Origin: Verrucomicrobia bacterium UBA2460
GTDB lineage: Bacteria > Verrucomicrobiota > Verrucomicrobiia > Methylacidiphilales > Verrucolacustridaceae
Assembly: GCA_002342345.1 (NCBI GenBank)
Contig: DDPU01000040.1
Coordinates: 8,713-17,250 of the forward strand
Length of the DNA: 8,538 nt
Direction of reading: 5' to 3'
The stretch's first letter is position 1; every line of letters starts with the position of its first letter. The translations under genes were made by a program, and so were the position numbers. Below the pieces are notes generated by a model that did not search any database, was not told where the DNA came from, and worked only from the letters and a program-made list of their open reading frames with translations. This document shows, piece after piece, positions 1-5,666 of the stretch.

Positions 1-81
1 GTGGCGATCCACAGCAAGGGATTTTGAGCAGGGGTTCGACTTGGCATGGGGATTGGAGTTTACTATCGCGCTTTCGGACCC

Positions 82-2541
82 ATGCCAACCCGCACCCCCT
101 ACCCATTCGCCGAGATCGAACCCCGCTGGCAGAAAGCATGGGCGGAGGCCCGCTGTTTCCGCGCGGCGCAACCGGGCGAACCGGGATCGGAAAAACCCAA
201 GGCCTACATCCTCGACATGTTCCCCTACCCCTCCGCGGCGGGGCTGCATGTCGGCCATCTGGAGGGATACACGGCGACGGACATCGTCGCGCGCTACCGG
301 CGAATGCTCGGACAGAACGTGCTTCATCCGATGGGCTGGGACGCGTTTGGCCTGCCGGCGGAACAGCATGCGGTGCAGACCGGCACACATCCGCGGGTGA
401 CGACGTCGAAAAATATCGGCAATTTCCGCCGGCAAATCCAGGCTATGGGCTTCAGCTACGACTGGGAACGGGAGATCGACACCACCGACCCGAAGTACTT
501 CCGCTGGACCCAGTGGATTTTCCTCAAAATGTACGAAAAGGGCCTGGCCTACGTTGCCGAGGCCCCGGTCTGGTACTGCCCCGCCCTGGGAACGGTGCTG
601 GCCAACGAGGAAGTTCTATCGACGGACAAGGGGCCCCGCTCGGAACGCGGCAACCATCCCGTGGAGCGTCGGCCGATGCGGCAGTGGATGTTGAGGATCA
701 CCGCGTACGCGGAACGACTGCTCCAGGATCTGGACCTGCTCGAATGGCCGGAGTCCCTCAAGGAGATGCAGAGAAACTGGATCGGCAAGAGCGAGGGTGC
801 CGAGGTGGTTTTCTCGGTGGAGGGTTCCGGGGAGAAAATTCCGGTCTACACCACAAGGCCGGACACGCTTTTTGGGGCGACTTACCTCGTGCTGGCGCCG
901 GAACATCCCTTGATCGCCTCCCTCACCTCTCCCGACCGCAAAGCCGCGGTGGAAAAGTATGTCCGCGAGAGTGCGGCCAAAAGCGACCTGGAGCGGACGG
1001 AGTTGGCGAAGAAAAAGACCGGGGTGGCCATCGGTGCCACGGCAGTGAACCCGGTCAATGGCGAAAAAATCCCGGTCTGGGCGGCGGACTATGTGCTGGC
1101 TTCGTATGGAACCGGGGCGGTCATGGCGGTCCCGGCCCATGACGAACGGGACTTTGAATTCGCCAAGGAGAACAAACTTACGTTGCGGAAGGTCATCCGT
1201 CCGGAGTCGGGCTCCGCGCCGGACTGTTTCACGGAGGATGGCGTAAATTTTGATTCCGGCTTCCTCGACGGACTCAAAACGGCGAAGGCCAAGGCCGCGA
1301 TGGCAGATTGGCTGGAAAAGAACGGGCATGGGCGCCGGCAGGTCCGATACAAGCTGCGGGACTGGCTCTTTTCCCGGCAACGGTACTGGGGGGAACCGTT
1401 CCCGATCGTCTGGAAGGGCGACCGGCATGAAGCGATCCCGGAAAAGGACCTGCCCCTCACCCTTCCCGAACTGGTGGATTTTCAGCCGATGGCTTCAGGA
1501 GAACCTCCGCTGGGCAAAGCGGGGGCCTGGAAAAAATTGCCCGACGGCCGGTCCCGGGAACTGAACACGATGCCGCAATGGGCAGGTTCTTGCTGGTACT
1601 ACCTGCGTTTTTGCGATCCAGGGAATGACTCGAGGCCGTGGAACCCGGAAGCGGAGAAGTACTGGATGGCCGGCGGAGGGGTGGATTTGTACGTGGGCGG
1701 GGCCGAACATGCCGTGTTGCACCTACTCTATGCGAGGTTCTGGCATAAGGTGCTTTTTGACCTCCATCTGGTTTCCCATCCCGAGCCGTTCCGGCGACTG
1801 GTGAACCAAGGCATCATCCTGGGCGAAGACAACCGGAAGATGTCGAAATCGCTCGGCAACGTGGTCAATCCCGACGAAGTGATCCGGGAACACGGGGCGG
1901 ACGCCCTGCGGGTATTCGAGATGTTCCTCGGTCCGCTGGAGCAGATGAAGCCATGGAGTTCCAAGGGAATGGAAGGGGCCGTCCGTTTCCTTAGCCGGGT
2001 GTGGAGACTGGTATGCGAGGAGACAGATTCCGGCGAGTGGGCCCCCTCCCCCGCCCTTGCGGACGGGGCTCCGGCAACGGAAACAGTGCGGGCGTTGGCC
2101 AAAGCCACCGCCAAAGTCACGGAGGACCTGGAGAAACTCCAGTTCAACACGGCGATCTCGGCCCTGATGGTGCTGGTCAACCATCTCACGGGGCTGGAGA
2201 AGCGACCGAAATGCGCGGTGCTGCAGTTGGCAAGACTGCTGTCGCCTTTCGCGCCCCATCTGGCGGAGGAAGTGCACGCAAGGCTAGGCGGAAGAGGGTT
2301 GGTGAGCGTGGCGGCGTGGCCAACGTATCGGAAAGAGGATCTGCAGGAGGAAGCCTTCGAACTGGCCGTACAGGTAAACAGCAAGCTGCGGGGACGCCTT
2401 ACGCTACCGAGCCAATCAACCAGGGAAGAGGTGGAGCGGTTGGTGCGGGTACATCCGGATTTTGCCTCATGGACCGGGGGTAAACCCGTCCAAAAGATGA
2501 TCCTGGTCCCGCACCGCCTGGTGAATCTGATCGTGGAATGA
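82..2541 (+). CDS. leuS: Leucyl-tRNA synthetase (class I, bacterial type)
   Basis: This cytoplasmic enzyme charges tRNA-Leu with leucine using ATP. With the start at 82 it has 819 residues, normal for a bacterial LeuS. The HIGH signature is HVGH at residues 56-59 and the KMSKS loop is at 586-590. The CP1 editing domain has TTRPDT at 257-262 and DERD at 354-357, so the proofreading residues are intact. An RLRDW-like stretch (KLRDWLFSRQRYWGEP), the anticodon-binding domain and the C-terminal VQVNSKLRG segment follow in the usual order. Two family features are reduced: the zinc-1 knuckle keeps only Cys166, with RSERGNHP at 186-193 where the other cysteines would sit, and the leucine-specific insert before KMSKS is absent (QGIILGEDNRKMSKS). 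I chose the ATG at 82 because MPTRTPYPF matches the usual LeuS N-terminus. An in-frame ATG at 46 has a possible AGGGG ribosome site at 30-34 and would add 12 residues, so it remains possible. Confidence 0.97.
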   Translation: MPTRTPYPFAEIEPRWQKAWAEARCFRAAQPGEPGSEKPKAYILDMFPYPSAAGLHVGHLEGYTATDIVARYRRMLGQNVLHPMGWDAFGLPAEQHAVQTGTHPRVTTSKNIGNFRRQIQAMGFSYDWEREIDTTDPKYFRWTQWIFLKMYEKGLAYVAEAPVWYCPALGTVLANEEVLSTDKGPRSERGNHPVERRPMRQWMLRITAYAERLLQDLDLLEWPESLKEMQRNWIGKSEGAEVVFSVEGSGEKIPVYTTRPDTLFGATYLVLAPEHPLIASLTSPDRKAAVEKYVRESAAKSDLERTELAKKKTGVAIGATAVNPVNGEKIPVWAADYVLASYGTGAVMAVPAHDERDFEFAKENKLTLRKVIRPESGSAPDCFTEDGVNFDSGFLDGLKTAKAKAAMADWLEKNGHGRRQVRYKLRDWLFSRQRYWGEPFPIVWKGDRHEAIPEKDLPLTLPELVDFQPMASGEPPLGKAGAWKKLPDGRSRELNTMPQWAGSCWYYLRFCDPGNDSRPWNPEAEKYWMAGGGVDLYVGGAEHAVLHLLYARFWHKVLFDLHLVSHPEPFRRLVNQGIILGEDNRKMSKSLGNVVNPDEVIREHGADALRVFEMFLGPLEQMKPWSSKGMEGAVRFLSRVWRLVCEETDSGEWAPSPALADGAPATETVRALAKATAKVTEDLEKLQFNTAISALMVLVNHLTGLEKRPKCAVLQLARLLSPFAPHLAEEVHARLGGRGLVSVAAWPTYRKEDLQEEAFELAVQVNSKLRGRLTLPSQSTREEVERLVRVHPDFASWTGGKPVQKMILVPHRLVNLIVE

Positions 2542-2642
2542 AGCCCTATCTCCTTCTGCGCCGGGAACGAAAGGTTCTTCTCGTCGCCGGACTCCTGATT
2601 CTCGGAATTTCCCTTTTTCTCGGACTGTTTCGCGCCTCTTGA
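2538..2642 (+). CDS. Small single-pass membrane protein (34 residues), coupled to leuS
   Basis: The ATG at 2538 overlaps the leuS stop codon as ATGA, a common arrangement for translational coupling. The frame runs 34 codons to a TGA at 2640-2642. The peptide starts MKPYLLLRRERK and continues as an unbroken hydrophobic segment at about residues 13-31, ending FRAS. The basic patch before the hydrophobic stretch predicts an N-in, C-out single membrane helix by the positive-inside rule. No strong Shine-Dalgarno site is visible, so expression would depend on ribosomes finishing leuS. I do not recognise the peptide. It could be a real small membrane protein or a chance frame in the 3' trailer, but the ATGA overlap together with clean membrane topology argues for a gene. 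Confidence 0.5.
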   Translation: MKPYLLLRRERKVLLVAGLLILGISLFLGLFRAS

Positions 2643-2646
2643 CCCG

Positions 2647-2675
2647 TGGACAACCGGCCACAAATCGGTCATAAT
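2647..2675 (+). promoter_or_regulatory. Sigma-70-type promoter for the Minf_1886/DUF1844 unit
   Basis: TGGACA at 2647-2652 (5 of 6 to TTGACA) is followed by a 17-base spacer and CATAAT at 2670-2675 (5 of 6 to TATAAT). The expected transcription start is about 2682, only about 3 bases before the ATG at 2685. The mRNA would therefore be nearly leaderless, in agreement with the absence of a Shine-Dalgarno site there. This is a reading of consensus matches only. Confidence 0.55.
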
Positions 2676-2684
2676 AATGAACCT

Positions 2685-3176
2685 ATGGCCCATTTTTCCA
2701 TGGAACATGCCATTGCCAAACTTCGGGAGGAAAACCCGCGGTTTGCGCCCGCTGCCTATCACTTTGTCCGCCGGGCTTTGGACCACTCGCTTCGCCAACT
2801 GAAGCGGACGGATGCGGCCCGGCCGGCCCACGTCAGCGGTAAAGAGCTTCTGGAAGGGTTCCGGGACCTTGCCTTGGAGGAGTTTGGCCCCATGGCCAAG
2901 ATGGTGCTCGAGGACTGGGGAGTCACACGGTGCGCCGAGGTGGGTGAAATTGTTTTCCAACTGGTGAGCCTGGGTGTTTTGGGGAAGAGCGAGGACGACA
3001 GGATGGACGATTTCGCGGAGCTTTGGTCCTTTTCCGAGGCGTTTGATGTCCCCTTTCGTCCCCGCCATGAGGACGCCTCCCGGGTCCAGCCCGGCATGCG
3101 AAACTCCCCGGCCGCCCCCACCAGGACAACCCGGAAGCGCCCGGGAAAAAGTCCCGCCTCATCGCCCAAGGGATAA
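2685..3176 (+). CDS. Minf_1886 family protein (conserved hypothetical of Verrucomicrobia/Planctomycetes)
   Basis: The protein has 163 residues. Its first 127 or so match what I recall of the Minf_1886 family (TIGR04138-like): an N-terminal helix with AIAKLREENPRFAPAAYHFV, then HVSGKELLEGFRDLALEEFG, a DWGVTR segment and EIVFQLVSLGVLGKSEDD. The function of the family is unknown, and there is no signal peptide or membrane helix, so it should be cytoplasmic. A tail from about residue 128 is Pro/Ser-rich and strongly basic (for example TRTTRKRPGKSP). I chose the ATG at 2685, just after a good promoter. A GTG at 2646 would add 13 residues but would lie inside the promoter. An ATG at 2700 is also possible. 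The next gene starts 9 bases after the stop, so the two are very likely co-transcribed. Confidence 0.85.
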   Translation: MAHFSMEHAIAKLREENPRFAPAAYHFVRRALDHSLRQLKRTDAARPAHVSGKELLEGFRDLALEEFGPMAKMVLEDWGVTRCAEVGEIVFQLVSLGVLGKSEDDRMDDFAELWSFSEAFDVPFRPRHEDASRVQPGMRNSPAAPTRTTRKRPGKSPASSPKG

Positions 3177-3185
3177 TCAGGCACC

Positions 3186-3650
3186 ATGGCCGAGGTTCAG
3201 GGGTCTAATCCCGCAACCGCATCGGAAACGACGCGGAAGTTTGTCCAGTTTATCATGGTCCAGGCCCAGAACATCCTTTACGTGCTGGGCCGGATTCCCA
3301 CCCCCGAGGGCGAACGGCTGCCGCCCAACCTGCAAGCAGCCAAGATGCTGATCGATCATCTGGAACTGATCGACATCAAGACCCGGGGCAACCTAAACGA
3401 GCAGGAGGACAAGATCCTGAAAAACGCCCTGCAGCAGGTACAAATGGCGTTTGTGGAAGCCAGCGGAGGAACACCTTCATCGATGATGCCCGACCGGGGC
3501 CCCCAGATGGAGATACCCGAGTTTGAGGAAGAGCCAGAACCGGAGGAGTCCCCCTCTCCGAGACCGGAAAAAGCCGGTCCGGCAAGCTCCACGCCGCCAA
3601 AGTCGGAACCGCTCGAGGAAAAAAAGAAATTTTTCAAGAGTTACGGATGA
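3186..3650 (+). CDS. DUF1844 domain protein with acidic tail
   Basis: The protein has 154 residues. Residues 19-92 look like a DUF1844 domain: FVQFIMVQAQNILYVLGRIP, then PPNLQAAKMLIDHLELIDIKTRGNL, NEQEDKIL and QMAFVEAS. DUF1844 is a small, mainly helical domain of unknown function that is common in Verrucomicrobia, Planctomycetes and some Deltaproteobacteria. The rest is a low-complexity Pro/Glu-rich acidic tail (PEFEEEPEPEESPSPRP) ending in a basic KKKFFKSYG. There is no signal peptide, so a cytoplasmic location is expected. The ATG at 3186 has only a weak AGG at 3179-3181. A GATAAT at 3172-3177 precedes it but has no matching -35, so I treat it as incidental. The stop overlaps the next ATG as ATGA. 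Confidence 0.85.
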   Translation: MAEVQGSNPATASETTRKFVQFIMVQAQNILYVLGRIPTPEGERLPPNLQAAKMLIDHLELIDIKTRGNLNEQEDKILKNALQQVQMAFVEASGGTPSSMMPDRGPQMEIPEFEEEPEPEESPSPRPEKAGPASSTPPKSEPLEEKKKFFKSYG

Positions 3651-4165
3651 AGCGGATCTTTCCCCTGATGCTGCTGATTGCGGTAAACCTTTGCGCCCAA
3701 TCCAGCAATTCGGTGACGGGTTCCGGTGGCCGTCCTGGCCTATGGAACTGCAAATTTGCAGACGGCAACTACTACTCGGTTTCCCTCGGGGCGATTGACT
3801 CGGTCAGTCAGCACGAATATTTGCTCGATGGAGCCATGCGGGTGGTGGAAGTGACCGTGGCAACCCGGGGATCAACTCAAGCCAGGTTTTATGTTCTCGA
3901 GAAACCCTCGACCTCGACGGGCTCCCTGCCCGGCCAGAGCATCGCCGACGGCATCGGGCGGGCCACCGAGGAAATCGTTTCCCGGGCTCCGGGCGCAATG
4001 AAAACCGCCACCAACTCCGTGGTGAAAAAATTCCCGGAAACCAGTCACGCCAAAATCATCGAGTACCGGCTCTCCAGTCGGGAGGCCTTGACCAAGCTCT
4101 TCCAGCATCTCCTCAATCGCTGGCAGGGACGTTCCTCGGACGATACCTACGACGTGTCCGATTAA
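3647..4165 (+). CDS. Unrecognised exported protein, coupled to the DUF1844 gene
   Basis: The protein has 172 residues, and its ATG overlaps the stop of the DUF1844 gene as ATGA. The N-terminus MKRIFPLMLLIAVNLCAQ is a typical Sec signal peptide: a basic start, a hydrophobic core at about 4-15, and probable signal peptidase I cleavage after Ala17. Cys16 is not in a good lipobox (VNLC), so a lipoprotein is less likely. The mature part begins with a beta-type stretch (LWNCKFADGNYYSVSLGAI to ARFYVLEK, about 32-86). A Ser/Thr/Gly linker and a helix-rich half (about 98-162) follow, and the protein ends acidic (SSDDTYDVSD). I do not recognise the family. Its coupling to two cytoplasmic proteins suggests co-expression, not a known shared function. 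The stop is 2 bp from the stop of the convergent gene. Confidence 0.75.
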   Translation: MKRIFPLMLLIAVNLCAQSSNSVTGSGGRPGLWNCKFADGNYYSVSLGAIDSVSQHEYLLDGAMRVVEVTVATRGSTQARFYVLEKPSTSTGSLPGQSIADGIGRATEEIVSRAPGAMKTATNSVVKKFPETSHAKIIEYRLSSREALTKLFQHLLNRWQGRSSDDTYDVSD

Positions 4166-4167
4166 GC

Positions 4168-5583
4168 TCAGCGACCAGGAGGGGCAAACAGGGAGTTAAG
4201 AATCTGTCCCGCGGCTTTGGCCGCATCCCCCCCTTGGGAACCTGCGGCATTTTCAAGAATCTGTGCTCCCGTGCGGACCGCCGTTCGTGCCATGGCGGCA
4301 GTCAGTTTCGCCTGCAGGTCGTTCTGAGGCCGGTCCAAGGTCCCATAAAGGCTGACGGGCTCCACCAGATAACCGTTCTCTTCGCGTCGGAAGCACTCGC
4401 CCCCGGTGAGGGCATTGACCTTTGCCCCAAGCCCTTTTTCGAGCCCAAGGAGGATCTGTCCGGTGACCTTGTTCCCGGTGATCCGGGCCTGCCCCAGGGC
4501 TCTCAAAAGCCCCGGGGCTTCTGCCTCGATGCGTTGGATGTCATAGATGCCGGGTTGCATTGACCACTGGGCGCGTGCGGTGGTCAGGGGACAGCCCCGC
4601 AAACGAGGTTCCCCGGTAAGGGCCGCCAAAAGACCCAGGACCGTTTCCGAGCCCTTCCCCGGCTCGAGACGTGCCTCCACCAGGTTGACCTGGCCCTGCC
4701 CGACAGCACCTCCATCGCGCAGCTCCTGGAGGACAAAATCCCCGGAAACCTTGGCGGGAATTTCAAACAAACCCAAACCGATCTTCCCTCCAGGCAGCGA
4801 CCATTTTTCCCAATTGATGCGCCCTCTCGCTTGAGGGACTTTTCCCGGCGTGTATTCCCCGGAGGCCTGCAGCCCCCCTCCCTGCGACGATCGTGCATCA
4901 AGGGCGGTAAGATACACCGTGGGATCGGCATACCGGACTTTGGCAGAGACAATTTGCAGGACTCCCACCCACGCGAGCGGGGCCGAAATCTCCCCACCCT
5001 GGAATTCCAAATCGGCCGACTGCTTGGCCGGGCGAAGGGAGATCTTCAGATCCTTGGCGCCCCACCCCTGGGACGCCGGGCAGGGTTTCACCGAAAAAGA
5101 TCCGACTTCCACCTTGCCGACCTGTACCTCCCGGAAAAGTTCTGCGGAACCCGGCTTGGGGGGGGGCGCCCCTTCCACGGACTCCGGCAAGGCTTGCGGC
5201 CGAGTACCGGGACTAAGAGTCAGCGTATCGATGGTGATTTCGGGAAAGCGGAGAATCCGGTCAAGCAGGAGTCTTGGGGAAATCTCCGTCCGGACTTCCT
5301 GCAAATTCCACAGCCAGGGGCCGGCAGCCTCCGGACGACTGCGGAAACCGGCGGAGTACACATTGAAGGAGGACCACTCAAGAGGCTCCAGCTCCCCTTC
5401 CGTTTTGAGCAGACTGGAGAGCTGCTGCGAGGCGATCCTTCGAAAATCGGCGCCCTCCAACCACCGGACAACCGCAAGGGGCAGGAAAACGGCCGCCAGT
5501 ACGGCACTCACCAGGAGAATCCCCAGCCCCGTCCATAACCACCACCAACCAAGGCGCCGCTTGGATCCGGAAGTACCGCTCAT
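4168..5583 (-). CDS. AsmA-like inner-membrane-anchored envelope protein
   Basis: The protein has 471 residues. After a short basic start (SKRR at 7-10) comes one long hydrophobic helix at about 12-36, followed by a large periplasmic part with the alternating, beta-rich pattern of AsmA-type proteins (for example PEITIDTLTLSPGTRP and QARITGNKVTGQILLGLEKG). The C-terminal segment LVEPVSLYGTLDRPQNDLQ, with a short Ala-rich helix and little else after it, is also typical. AsmA-like proteins are linked to lipid movement between membranes and outer-membrane homeostasis, but the family is diverse and I infer the role from architecture alone. A C9 tract (coding strand) encodes part of Pro140-142. No Shine-Dalgarno site is seen before the ATG. 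It diverges from the ABC transporter gene. Confidence 0.7.
   Translation of the reverse strand: MSGTSGSKRRLGWWWLWTGLGILLVSAVLAAVFLPLAVVRWLEGADFRRIASQQLSSLLKTEGELEPLEWSSFNVYSAGFRSRPEAAGPWLWNLQEVRTEISPRLLLDRILRFPEITIDTLTLSPGTRPQALPESVEGAPPPKPGSAELFREVQVGKVEVGSFSVKPCPASQGWGAKDLKISLRPAKQSADLEFQGGEISAPLAWVGVLQIVSAKVRYADPTVYLTALDARSSQGGGLQASGEYTPGKVPQARGRINWEKWSLPGGKIGLGLFEIPAKVSGDFVLQELRDGGAVGQGQVNLVEARLEPGKGSETVLGLLAALTGEPRLRGCPLTTARAQWSMQPGIYDIQRIEAEAPGLLRALGQARITGNKVTGQILLGLEKGLGAKVNALTGGECFRREENGYLVEPVSLYGTLDRPQNDLQAKLTAAMARTAVRTGAQILENAAGSQGGDAAKAAGQILNSLFAPPGR
5158..5166. repeat. Homopolymer G9 (C9 on the coding strand of the AsmA-like gene)
   Basis: Nine consecutive G on the forward strand lie inside the AsmA-like gene and encode three consecutive prolines at about residues 140-142. 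A length change of one base would break the frame in the first third of the protein. Tracts of this length can slip during replication or be misread in sequencing. Confidence 0.9.
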
Positions 5584-5666
5584 CCAAGGGTTCTATGGGA
5601 TTTTCCGGCCGGATTGGAGACTTTTTCATCGTTGCCTTCCCCGCTGATGTAAGGATTCTTTGGAAC
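5584..5666. promoter_or_regulatory. Divergent intergenic control region (weak promoter candidates)
   Basis: These 83 bases separate the divergent AsmA-like and ABC transporter genes. Forward: TTGCCT at 5632-5637, a 16-base spacer and GATTCT at 5654-5659 form a weak promoter ending 7 bases before the GTG at 5667. An AAGGA at 5651-5655 could instead be a distant ribosome site. Reverse: a TAGAAC-like -10 lies a few bases before the start of the AsmA-like gene, but I see no convincing -35. Both readings are weak; the location is the main argument. Confidence 0.3.

Noticed and set aside
1..27. Possible C-terminal tail of an upstream gene (frame reading VAIHSKGF then TGA at 25-27)
   Set aside because: Only eight codons are visible, and any frame could end here by chance; there is nothing to identify a product.
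35..66. leuS promoter built from TTCGAC or TTGGCA and TACTAT
   Set aside because: Spacers are 20 and 14 bases and the hexamers are weak; leuS may be read from a promoter left of the window.
24..1142. 372-codon forward frame overlapping leuS
   Set aside because: It is a shadow in another frame of leuS; the translation is rich in Gly, Arg and Pro with no domain, and leuS is certain.
616..1428. 270-codon reverse-strand frame inside leuS
   Set aside because: Antisense shadow of the LeuS editing and catalytic regions, with an Arg/Pro-rich composition typical of such shadows.
1728..3068. 446-codon reverse-strand frame across the leuS end and the Minf_1886 gene
   Set aside because: It lies antisense to two genes with recognisable proteins and has no domain or signal; long antisense frames are common in GC-rich coding DNA.
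3172..3177. GATAAT before the DUF1844 start as a separate promoter
   Set aside because: It contains the stop codon of the previous gene and has no -35 at a suitable distance, so it is probably coincidence.
4163..4170. Bidirectional terminator between the convergent genes
   Set aside because: The stop codons are 2 bp apart and I found no hairpin with a T run on either side.
4831..5647. Two long forward frames opposite the AsmA-like gene
   Set aside because: Low-quality compositions and no domains; the reverse-strand frame has a membrane helix and a coherent beta-rich pattern, so it is the gene.
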